From an uncultured Alteromonadaceae bacterium (GTDB taxonomy: Bacteria; Pseudomonadota; Gammaproteobacteria; Enterobacterales; Alteromonadaceae): a stretch of 64,000 bases of DNA. The DNA is taken from assembly GCA_947503265.1 (NCBI GenBank), contig CANNDC010000023.1:1-64000 (forward strand), given 5' to 3'. Below the pieces are notes generated by a model. That model was not told where the DNA came from. It did not search any database and was given only the letters and a program-made list of their open reading frames with translations. This document shows, one piece after another, positions 1 through 6,494 of the stretch (within the stretch, counting starts at the first letter, position 1; every line of letters begins with the position of its first letter). The position numbers and the translations under genes are program-made.

Positions 1-90
1 CTAATGGGCTCACTTATCACTGCACCGGCTATGGCTGTGAATAGCAAAGTTAAACCGCCTGTTGCTGATACTGTGTCTCTTGCTGAATAA
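1..90 (+). CDS. C-terminal end of an unknown gene (partial)
   Basis: The first 29 codons of the window are open in frame 1 and end at TAA 88-90. The tail ends in TVSLAE and includes an alanine/proline-containing stretch (ITAPAMAV). A terminator-like hairpin follows at 125-152, which supports this being a real gene end. The fragment is too short to assign to a family. It could also be a chance open stretch, since the upstream part is outside the window. Confidence 0.4.
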   Translation, partial: LMGSLITAPAMAVNSKVKPPVADTVSLAE

Positions 91-124
91 TGCCTCATTA
101 ATCTCTTATTGATTGTCTGTTTGA

Positions 125-152
125 AAGGCGCCAGTCAAATTTTTGGCGCCTT
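125..152 (+). terminator. Terminator-like hairpin after the partial gene
   Basis: Arms AAGGCGCC (125-132) and GGCGCCTT (145-152) pair perfectly around a 12-nt loop. It lies 35 nt after the stop at 90. There is no strong T run after the stem (only TTCAACCC), so it may be a weak or Rho-assisted terminator. Confidence 0.45.
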
Positions 153-172
153 CAACCCAAAGTGTCAAATTA

Positions 173-201
173 TTTACACAATAAAAACAATGACTTATAA
201 A
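173..201 (+). promoter_or_regulatory. Sigma-70-type promoter for the small HTH gene
   Basis: The -35 box is TTTACA (173-178), the spacer is 17 bp, and the -10 box is TATAAA (196-201). Transcription would start near 208, giving a leader of about 138 nt before the ATG at 346. The -35 sits in an imperfect inverted repeat (GTGTCAAAT / ATTTACAC, about 162-179) that could be an operator for the HTH protein itself. That last point is inference. Confidence 0.55.
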
Positions 202-345
202 ATTTGGTGGATTTTTTACACTATGTGGAACCAAATCCACAAAAGCTCGAATACACTTGTTCCCAAGGTAGCAGGAAATTAGAGATCAGATTCTCGTCCA
301 TTCGCAGTCTGCATACCAAAAACAAAAATGAAGGAGTAAGAACAA

Positions 346-603
346 ATGTATATTACCGGAAGCGACCTAAGAAAAATGCGTCTAGAAGCAGGCTTAACAA
401 CTGTTCAGATGGCTAAGTTAGCGGAAGTTAAAACTCGCAAAACATATGAAAATTGGGAAAAAAATGTTGGTAGCCCTAGCATGAACCAATTCATTGCGAT
501 GTGTACTGGTTGTCAGTTCAACTCATCAGCAATCGTCAAGATGGCTATGGAGCGCTCTGATGCAACTCAACAAATGAATCTAGAAAAAGCTTCAGTTAGA
601 TAG
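346..603 (+). CDS. Small helix-turn-helix DNA-binding protein, 85 aa
   Basis: Residues about 6-55 look like an XRE/Cro-type helix-turn-helix: LRKMRLEAGLT, then VQMAKLAEVK and TYENWEKN. The domain fills most of the protein, and no second domain, membrane segment or signal peptide is visible. The start is well supported by AAGGAG (331-336) 9 nt before the ATG. The gene has its own promoter (173-201) and a strong terminator (634-660) that lies inside the convergent rimI gene, so it is probably monocistronic. The target and physiological role are unknown. It could be a phage- or toxin-antitoxin-type regulator, but no partner gene is adjacent. Confidence 0.7.
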   Translation: MYITGSDLRKMRLEAGLTTVQMAKLAEVKTRKTYENWEKNVGSPSMNQFIAMCTGCQFNSSAIVKMAMERSDATQQMNLEKASVR

Positions 604-610
604 GAGCCAA

Positions 611-1075
611 CTAACTCAAGATTTTTCGCATAATAAGGCCGTTTTCGCGGCCTTTTTTTTGCGGATAGTAATTTTTTCGGGTTTCAATCAAATCAAATCC
701 GTACTTAGTGTAAAGGTTTATAGCACTTTTGTTGCTTTGTCTGACCTCGAGCCATATTTCACTTGCATTGTTAGCTGTGCATCGCTCAATGAAAACTTCA
801 AGTAACATCTTTCCTCTACCTTTGCCTCTATGATGTCGTTCGACACCTATATCCATTAGCGTCACTTCACCCGCCACATCTAATCCAATGCTGTAGCCTA
901 TTACTTTATTTGACTCAATAAGTTGAAAAGCAAAATAAGGGCTATCTAGGCAATCTACAAAGACGTTTTCTGACCAAGGGTTCAAGTGGCATTGTTGCTG
1001 TACTTTAAAAGCTTGAAGGTAGTTATCCCTAGCAAGTGGAACTAGGTTGAGGGCATTCTGCTTGCTTGTTCTCAT
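611..1075 (-). CDS. rimI: RimI-type ribosomal protein N-acetyltransferase
   Basis: This 154-aa GNAT protein is the usual length for RimI, which acetylates the N-terminal alanine of ribosomal protein S18. The acetyl-CoA loop is visible as RHHRGKGRGK, and the GNAT C-terminal strand as NLYTKYGF, followed by the RimI-like tail with YYP. It lies just downstream of holD, the conserved gammaproteobacterial order, with a gap of 17 nt, so the two are probably co-transcribed. The last 17 or so codons overlap the terminator hairpin of the convergent gene. A general GNAT acetyltransferase is the alternative, but the holD context favours RimI. Confidence 0.88.
   Translation of the reverse strand: MRTSKQNALNLVPLARDNYLQAFKVQQQCHLNPWSENVFVDCLDSPYFAFQLIESNKVIGYSIGLDVAGEVTLMDIGVERHHRGKGRGKMLLEVFIERCTANNASEIWLEVRQSNKSAINLYTKYGFDLIETRKNYYPQKKGRENGLIMRKILS
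634..660 (+). terminator. Intrinsic terminator of the HTH gene, inside rimI
   Basis: The stem AAGGCCG / CGGCCTT has a short loop and is followed by eight T residues (about 653-660) on the + strand. It lies about 30 nt after the HTH gene stop. The same bases encode the C-terminal KKGREN region of RimI on the other strand. Confidence 0.8.
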
Positions 1076-1092
1076 CTTTTCAACTAGTCAAT

Positions 1093-1602
1093 TTAATAAG
1101 TATGCTGAAGCGCTTGCCAAATCTGCTTTTTTAACTCTTTAACATTTCTGTCATGTAACCTAACGCTAGACAATTGGTTGCCAGAGAATTCAGCTAAACT
1201 ATTTGACGCTTTTAAAAACTCTTTATTTAAAATCTGCCAAGAAAAAATAAAATCTTGATATTGTTCTTGTTGATTGGGTGATGCGAAACAGCACCGATGA
1301 GATTCTAGACCAAGTAAAAGCAAAACATCCTTGATAAACGGAGACATAACCTGCTCTGATTCGCTCAAAATAAGAACTTGATCGACGATTGACTTAACTT
1401 TTGTTTCTTTTGTTTTAGAATCGACAATAGCTTCCTTGAGCTTTTCTAGGCCAGCTTTCTGCTTGCTCTGAGGATTAGGTGTGGCTTTAGGAGCGTTAAC
1501 GGATTCAGATTCACTCGACTTTAGTTGCCAACTGGTAATACCTAAATGAGCCAATATGGCTTTTTGATAAGTGGTTAAACTTTTTAGATTATCGCTAGTC
1601 AT
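1093..1602 (-). CDS. holD: DNA polymerase III psi subunit (HolD)
   Basis: The protein is 169 aa from the chosen ATG at 1602. The N-terminal segment LAHLGITSWQLK closely resembles the conserved LGIT-W-L start of HolD, which binds HolC (chi) and links the clamp loader to SSB. A low-complexity Ser/Lys/Gln linker (about residues 30-60) separates this from the C-terminal domain, making it longer than the 137-aa E. coli protein. A longer reading frame runs up to 1656, but its extra 18 codons (GVRIPPPLP) are the antisense of tRNA-Trp and are not coding. The downstream neighbour rimI supports the call. Confidence 0.82.
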   Translation of the reverse strand: MTSDNLKSLTTYQKAILAHLGITSWQLKSSESESVNAPKATPNPQSKQKAGLEKLKEAIVDSKTKETKVKSIVDQVLILSESEQVMSPFIKDVLLLLGLESHRCCFASPNQQEQYQDFIFSWQILNKEFLKASNSLAEFSGNQLSSVRLHDRNVKELKKQIWQALQHTY

Positions 1603-1626
1603 AGGGCTCCAGACTAACAGAAAAAT

Positions 1627-1703
1627 TGGCAGGGGTGGAGGGATTCGAACCCCCAACCATCGGTTTTGGAGACCGCTGTTCTACCAATTGGAACTACACC
1701 CCT
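1627..1703 (-). tRNA. tRNA-Trp (anticodon CCA)
   Basis: Reading leftward from 1703, the acceptor AGGGGTG pairs with CACCCCT. The anticodon loop is CTCCAAA (CCA), the T loop is TTCGAAT, and the CCA tail is encoded (1627-1629). The D loop is one base longer than in the E. coli tRNA-Trp. It sits between the thiamine-operon kinase gene and holD and has its own promoter. Confidence 0.95.
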
Positions 1704-1717
1704 GCAGAAGAAGCAGC

Positions 1718-1745
1718 ATTATACTTATGGGAAAGAAAAGGTAAA
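1718..1745 (-). promoter_or_regulatory. Promoter of tRNA-Trp
   Basis: On the minus strand, the -35 is TTTACC (1740-1745), the spacer 16 bp, and the -10 a perfect TATAAT (1718-1723), 14 nt before the mature tRNA 5' end. Transcription may continue into holD-rimI. Confidence 0.7.
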
Positions 1746-1756
1746 GAGATTTGCAT

Positions 1757-2545
1757 TCACATTCCTTCCGCTTTCATCGCTTTGAACCAAAGTTCGTTGG
1801 TTAATTGAACAATCGGTCTTTGTACGTTGCATTTTCTTTCAATTTCTTCGAAAGAAATTTCCGAGTGCTGCGAATAATATTTCATCAACAAGTCAGATTC
1901 TGCCTTTTCCAACTTATTTATTTCTAAACATGCGCAAATATCGAAAAAGCGATTACCAAAAGCTGCATACTCCCAATCAAAAATGAGATACGGCGAATTG
2001 ATAGCAACGTGCTCCATAGAAAGATCATTGTGGCACAAAACCTGATCCACTTTATGTGTGTCGACCCAATCGGTGCGACATTGTTCAATTCTCGTATTAA
2101 CATCTTGATTGTTAGTTAAATTCGCGTGGTCACGGTAAAGAATCCAGTCTTTTGGCAAATCAATTGACAATGCAAATGATGGTAACTGGTGTATTTCGAA
2201 TAATGCATCGGCTAGGTGAGCGATTTTTTCTTCCGTAGTTATTTCTGCGTCACGAATAGAAGTATGTTCAACCCACATTTCAACTTGAAAGTCATGAGCA
2301 TTTGAAAGGTAGATAGGATTGGGGGCTTTGCTTTCGGTGGCTAATCTTTGTTGTTGAAAGAACAGTGCTTGCCGGTCGCTTGGAACAATATGATTGAATT
2401 CAAATACTTTAAGAAAGAACTTATCGCTCCCACACTGTAAAACAAAGGTTTTATTAATTTGCCCTCCAGAAACGGGGGTTAGATTTAAATGTTGATCAAA
2501 CAACCCAGTTTCTGTCAATTCTTCAATAATTTTTTGTTGATCCAA
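1757..2545 (-). CDS. APH/choline-kinase-fold phosphotransferase, candidate thiamine kinase
   Basis: This protein of about 262 aa has the catalytic loop of the aminoglycoside phosphotransferase/choline kinase fold (CHNDLSMEH) and the metal-binding motif IFDWEYA. The N-terminal lobe carries FFLKVFEF, probably including the ATP-binding lysine. It is the last gene of an operon behind a TPP riboswitch, after a PnuC-type permease, so a ThiK-like role trapping imported thiamine as phosphate is inferred. The start chosen is TTG at 2545, 8 nt after a GAGG; an in-frame TTG at 2560 lacks a ribosome site. Without the context it could only be called a small-molecule kinase. Confidence 0.75.
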   Translation of the reverse strand: MDQQKIIEELTETGLFDQHLNLTPVSGGQINKTFVLQCGSDKFFLKVFEFNHIVPSDRQALFFQQQRLATESKAPNPIYLSNAHDFQVEMWVEHTSIRDAEITTEEKIAHLADALFEIHQLPSFALSIDLPKDWILYRDHANLTNNQDVNTRIEQCRTDWVDTHKVDQVLCHNDLSMEHVAINSPYLIFDWEYAAFGNRFFDICACLEINKLEKAESDLLMKYYSQHSEISFEEIERKCNVQRPIVQLTNELWFKAMKAEGM

Positions 2546-2644
2546 AACGACTAACCTCAATTTTAATTAGTGCTAAAGACAATCAAATCACGATGGCTGT
2601 ATGAGCTTACTCCTTGACTCCAAGGGCTACAAGTTTCTATTGAT

Positions 2645-3256
2645 TTAGAGGGTAGAAGAGTGAAAATTGAGGTCTTTTCGCCAAGAAAAATAACCGTAAA
2701 AAGCAAAACCAACATAGGCAACGTATAAAATGCCAGTAAGCATGAGTCCATGGGCAAAACAAAGATACGCTGTAAATGTGTTGATAAACATCCAATATAT
2801 CCAGTTCTCTAGCACTTTATGAGCAACTAAAACGGTCGCAAAAACACTAAATACCGTCACCAAAGCATCTAAATATAAATACAACCCTTGCCAAGACAGA
2901 GCAACGATTTGGGAAAGCAGGATCCCAGTGAAAAACAACAATACAATTGAAATAGCATGAAATGTGGCGTTCTTACTGATAATAGGTAACAAACTAGAAT
3001 CGCCACTTTGATTCCATTTCATCCAACCATAAATCGCCATAAGCAAATAGTAGATATTCAGTAGGCTGTTAAAAGGTAGGCTTACCTCCCAAAATAGCCA
3101 AGTATAAATAGCTGTGCTAATAAGTGCGCAAGGCCAACACCAGATATTTTGCTTAGCGGCAAGCAAAACATAAGCAATGGCTAATAAAACAGCAACAACC
3201 TCGGCTAGAGATTGTTGCTGGATTTGAACTAGCAGTTCTTGCCAGAATAGTTGCAC
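2645..3256 (-). CDS. pnuT: PnuC/PnuT-family vitamin permease, probably for thiamine
   Basis: The 203-aa protein is highly hydrophobic with about seven or eight membrane segments. PnuC-family signatures are visible: NIWCWPCALIST-AIYTWLFW near residues 37-57 and YYLLMAIYGWMKW near 68-81. PnuC proteins carry nicotinamide riboside. Homologues in THI-box operons (PnuT) are thought to carry thiamine, and the TPP riboswitch at the head of this operon supports that substrate. The start is GTG at 3256, overlapping the previous stop by one base, so translation is likely coupled. The next gene is the candidate thiamine kinase. Confidence 0.85.
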   Translation of the reverse strand: MQLFWQELLVQIQQQSLAEVVAVLLAIAYVLLAAKQNIWCWPCALISTAIYTWLFWEVSLPFNSLLNIYYLLMAIYGWMKWNQSGDSSLLPIISKNATFHAISIVLLFFTGILLSQIVALSWQGLYLYLDALVTVFSVFATVLVAHKVLENWIYWMFINTFTAYLCFAHGLMLTGILYVAYVGFAFYGYFSWRKDLNFHSSTL

Positions 3257-3513
3257 TACTTATCTCGACTCATGTTTTCGCCATTTAAGAACTTACACAC
3301 AAAGATAGCCTGACCAACTTGCTCATGGGTCTTTTGCATTTCAGACGTCAGCGCTTGCATCACCAACACGTTATCACCAGCAATGGTAGTGCTCGTCCAA
3401 GTCGTATTGACATCAAGGTTTTCATAGGTATTTAACCTATCAATAAAATCCTGTATTGGTGCTATGTAAACATCTCGCAATGGGTAAAGCGAAATTTCAA
3501 CTACAAGTTTCAT
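3256..3513 (-). CDS. YkoF/MTH1187-like thiamine-binding domain protein
   Basis: This 85-aa single-domain protein opens with VEISLYPL, followed by YIAPIQDFIDRL and TTWTSTTIAGD. The pattern matches the small ferredoxin-like fold of the MTH1187/YkoF (Thiamine_BP) family, which binds hydroxymethylpyrimidine or thiamine. No signal peptide is seen, so it should be cytoplasmic. It lies 13 nt after the receptor gene and overlaps pnuT by 1 nt. Its place in a TPP-riboswitch operon gives independent support for thiamine binding. Whether it buffers thiamine, passes it to the kinase or senses it is not known. Confidence 0.75.
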   Translation of the reverse strand: MKLVVEISLYPLRDVYIAPIQDFIDRLNTYENLDVNTTWTSTTIAGDNVLVMQALTSEMQKTHEQVGQAIFVCKFLNGENMSRDK

Positions 3514-3526
3514 TTACTGCTCCTAA

Positions 3527-5602
3527 TTAAAAAAGATATGAGGTGGTAACGCCAAATTGACGACCATCACCGAGCTGAAAATACGGTTCTGGGAAAGCAT
3601 ATTCATCGCGCGGATCATTACTAAATCCACCAAATCCACGGACATAATATTCCCTATCAAACAGATTTTTTGCCCAGAATGAAATATCCCAAGAATCGAA
3701 TTCAAAGTTAAGTTGAGCATTAACTAAAATCGATAAGCGTGATCGCTCTTGATGGCCTATAGAGAAGCGATATTCGTCTTTTCCATCTAACTCTATGCGC
3801 AAACTTAAATTGTCCTTTAAATAGCCTTCTGCAGCGAGATTAAACGTGTGCTTGGGGGCCTGGGCTTGTTGTTGTTTTTCGACAAAATCTCCATTGGCTA
3901 ACTGATACCCAGAGAATGTCGCATCTAAAAATCCGTAACTGGCAAAAAAGGCAACCGAATCTGAAAGGTACCAATCCCCTTCAATCTCCAAGCCCCAGTT
4001 TGTGCCAGTATCAGCATTATCGATAATATCAATAAAGCTTGTGCTTCCGTCTTCTCTAATTAACGTATCAAAATCGCTAATTTGTGTTGATTCACGATCC
4101 ATGTAGAACATAGCCATTCGAACATAGGCATCATATTGCGCTAAATGCCCTTTTACGCCGACTTCATAGTTCCAGTTGTACTCTGGCTCAAATATTCGTT
4201 GTTCGCTGCTTACACGCTCATCAGGATTAAAACCGCCGGCTTTATAACCTCGAGAAACACTAGTGTAAACTGTAGCCCCTCCTACTTGGTAATTTAAAAC
4301 TGCTTTGCCGCCAACCAAGGTATCTGAGTTGTTTTCAACAAAGCCAGTTACATCCGAATAGTCAATGTCTGCTTGTTCTACTCTCACACCCAAACTTAAA
4401 TTAAGATTGTCCGACAATTCACTGTCAGTTTGAAGATAAATAGCAAGGTTCTGAGGCTTATAGACACTGTTAAAATCTGCATCTGCAAAGGTATATTCAC
4501 GTTTCAGTGTTTCTTCTGAATCCTTAGCAAAAAAACCGATTAACCACTGGGTACTACCATTGAAAATTAATGAGTTTTCATTAGAAACGACACGAATATC
4601 CAGCGACGTAACGTCTCTCTTTCTAAAGTAGGCGTCAACAGAACTGTATTCGAAAGGATGGAATCCAACAAACGTCCAATCTTCATCATAGCCATATGAT
4701 ATATCTGATTTGGAGTGATTCACTACCGTTGAAATATCTGCCCAGTGGGCATTTTTTACCGCTTTAACGCCTAATGCATGTGTTTCTTGACGGTCGAATC
4801 CAGGTTCATCGGAACGCGTTTTACCATCGTTATCCAAAGAGAAAGCATCATAGCCATTGTCTATGTCGAAATATTGATAATTTAAATCTAGGGTGAGGTC
4901 GTCGGCTGCTAAATATTTAATTTTTAGCCTACCGGTTAATTCATCGAGATTATCTGTGTCATCTCTATTTAGAAAAATGTTTTCAACAAAACCATCACTT
5001 TTAAATTGATTGACGGCAACACGGTAGAACAATCCATCAGTAATCTTGTCACCATGAGCGCCAGCTAAACTCCAAGTATCTTGTTGAGCAACCGTAGCCA
5101 CTAGTTTACTTGTCTGCGATTCATCTGCTTCAACAGTCTTAACTTTGATGGTTCCAGCCATTCCAGCTGCACCGAATTCAGTAGCCTGTGGACCGCGTAA
5201 AATTTCAACTTGCTCAACATCAAACAATGTACCGATTGCGGCCAGCCCAGAAAAATCAAAATCATCCACTAATAGGCCAACAGACGGGTTAATTGGTTCA
5301 GAGAACTGGCTTCGTTCACCAATACCTCGAATTTGAATAAAGCGCCCACGGGATGCACCACTGGCAAAGTTAATATTGGCACCAACATTGAGTATTTCTT
5401 CTAGGTGTTGTGCTTGGCGTTTTTTAATTAACTCACTACCAACAACAGTCACACTTGCAGTCACGTTTTGAATATCATTGGCTCTGAAATCTGAACTGAC
5501 GACTATACGTTCAATACTTTCGGTAGATGTATCTGAATTTTCTGCCAATAGCGGTGAGGAAAAAATTCCACTGATGACAATAAATAGTTTGCTTAATTTC
5601 AT
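3527..5602 (-). CDS. TonB-dependent outer-membrane receptor, TPP-riboswitch controlled (thiamine uptake)
   Basis: The 691-aa protein has a signal peptide (KLFIVISGIFSSPLLA), a TonB box near residues 30-36 (IERIVVS), a plug domain with VEQVEILRGPQATEFG, and a beta-barrel that ends in aromatic Phe (TSYLF), as expected for an outer-membrane barrel. A TPP riboswitch precedes it, and a thiamine-binding protein, PnuT-type permease and kinase genes follow in the same direction with tiny gaps. It is therefore best read as the outer-membrane thiamine or thiamine-phosphate importer (the OMR1-type receptors described for THI-regulated loci). Substrate choice is inferred from regulation only. Confidence 0.85.
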   Translation of the reverse strand: MKLSKLFIVISGIFSSPLLAENSDTSTESIERIVVSSDFRANDIQNVTASVTVVGSELIKKRQAQHLEEILNVGANINFASGASRGRFIQIRGIGERSQFSEPINPSVGLLVDDFDFSGLAAIGTLFDVEQVEILRGPQATEFGAAGMAGTIKVKTVEADESQTSKLVATVAQQDTWSLAGAHGDKITDGLFYRVAVNQFKSDGFVENIFLNRDDTDNLDELTGRLKIKYLAADDLTLDLNYQYFDIDNGYDAFSLDNDGKTRSDEPGFDRQETHALGVKAVKNAHWADISTVVNHSKSDISYGYDEDWTFVGFHPFEYSSVDAYFRKRDVTSLDIRVVSNENSLIFNGSTQWLIGFFAKDSEETLKREYTFADADFNSVYKPQNLAIYLQTDSELSDNLNLSLGVRVEQADIDYSDVTGFVENNSDTLVGGKAVLNYQVGGATVYTSVSRGYKAGGFNPDERVSSEQRIFEPEYNWNYEVGVKGHLAQYDAYVRMAMFYMDRESTQISDFDTLIREDGSTSFIDIIDNADTGTNWGLEIEGDWYLSDSVAFFASYGFLDATFSGYQLANGDFVEKQQQAQAPKHTFNLAAEGYLKDNLSLRIELDGKDEYRFSIGHQERSRLSILVNAQLNFEFDSWDISFWAKNLFDREYYVRGFGGFSNDPRDEYAFPEPYFQLGDGRQFGVTTSYLF

Positions 5603-5682
5603 TTGGGTCTCTTCTAATTCATGAAAAGAACCGGTATTACGGCAGGTAAATGGGGAATTGAAAGCGAATATTGTGCTTCTAC

Positions 5683-5765
5683 CATTCCTACGCCGGTATT
5701 ATCCGGATCAGGTATAAGGGTTCCCACATAAAATGGATCTCAGCGACAATGCACCCCTAGGTAAA
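5683..5765 (-). promoter_or_regulatory. TPP (thi-box) riboswitch
   Basis: On the minus strand the conserved blocks appear in order: GGGGTGC (about 5751-5757), GCTGAGAT, an ACCC segment, CCTGATCCGG (5703-5712), ATAATACCGGCG and TAGGA (about 5685-5702). These are the pyrimidine- and pyrophosphate-binding cores of the thiamine pyrophosphate aptamer. About 80 nt separate it from the receptor ATG, leaving room for an expression platform. No convincing terminator was seen there, so control may act on translation. It governs the four-gene operon 5602 to 1757. Confidence 0.95.
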
Positions 5766-6019
5766 CTTGGCAGGCGAAGATGCCTCAACCAAGATCGACG
5801 AGATAGTAACACAAATTTTTTATTGCGTTATTAAATCTTTGAGTTACAACGCAGAAGAGAATAGAACTTATAATTCTCAAGCTATTACTATTGTTTTACA
5901 ACGAATTTGGCAGCCCTAATACTGTGACGTGCGTTTGAAGTGAAGAGGTTTTGTAACAAGCGTAACGAACTAGCTAAAATGAAGCGTAACTCTAAACTAA
6001 GAGCTTCCTCATAAGCTCC
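5766..6019. other. Intergenic region upstream of the riboswitch
   Basis: This gap lies between the riboswitch and the thioesterase gene. It must hold the promoter of the thiamine operon. A weak -10-like TACTAT occurs on the minus strand at 5803-5808, without a good -35. No ORF or repeat is visible. Confidence 0.3.
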
Positions 6020-6421
6020 TCAATCTTTAAAAAGCGATTTATTAAACTGCTCTAATTCTTTTAAGGTTTTGCCATGGGGAACAGGAAGACGAGTTTCAGG
6101 ATCAACTTTAACAAAAACAATATCATCTGCCACGCAAATTGTTTTTTTAGTGACTTTATTTCGAACCATACAGGTTACTGTAATTGAAGATCTTCCCACC
6201 TTTTTAGTGGCCAATCCGAATTCAACAATGTCCCCTTGCAGAGCGGGAGATTCAAAACTGATTTCTCCAATATGTTTAGTTACTAATACATTAGTGTCAA
6301 GCTGGCAAATAGCATAAATAGCCGCTTCTTCATCTATCCATTCTAAGGCGCGACCGCCAAACAAAGAGTTTGCATAATTTAGATCGCTTGGCATAACCAA
6401 ACGACGAGATAAAAAGCGCAT
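6020..6421 (-). CDS. Hotdog-fold acyl-CoA thioesterase (YciA-like)
   Basis: The 133-aa protein starts RFLSRRLVMPSDLNYAN and continues LFGGRALEWIDEEAA, the typical motif of the YciA/BACH hotdog acyl-CoA thioesterases that hydrolyse acyl-CoA in the cytoplasm. The later strand GDIVEFGLATKKVGRSSITV is also typical. The family usually forms hexamers. The start is supported by GAGGA 7 nt upstream of the ATG. It is divergent from tmcA with a 73-nt gap. Chain-length preference cannot be told from the sequence. Confidence 0.85.
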   Translation of the reverse strand: MRFLSRRLVMPSDLNYANSLFGGRALEWIDEEAAIYAICQLDTNVLVTKHIGEISFESPALQGDIVEFGLATKKVGRSSITVTCMVRNKVTKKTICVADDIVFVKVDPETRLPVPHGKTLKELEQFNKSLFKD

Positions 6422-6494
6422 TCGTATTCCTCAAGTATTTAAAATAAACTGTCAGAAATTGGCCAGCCACAAATAGCAAGTATTGGAAACCTGA

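Noticed and set aside
204..416. 70-aa frame overlapping the small HTH gene
   Set aside because: It lacks a ribosome site and overlaps the HTH start, which has a strong AAGGAG; composition looks non-coding.
1603..1656. Longer holD start
   Set aside because: The extra 18 codons come from tRNA-Trp sequence; the ATG at 1602 matches the family.
1626..1808. 60-aa frame across tRNA-Trp
   Set aside because: It is the antisense of the tRNA gene (GVEGFEPPT type artefact).
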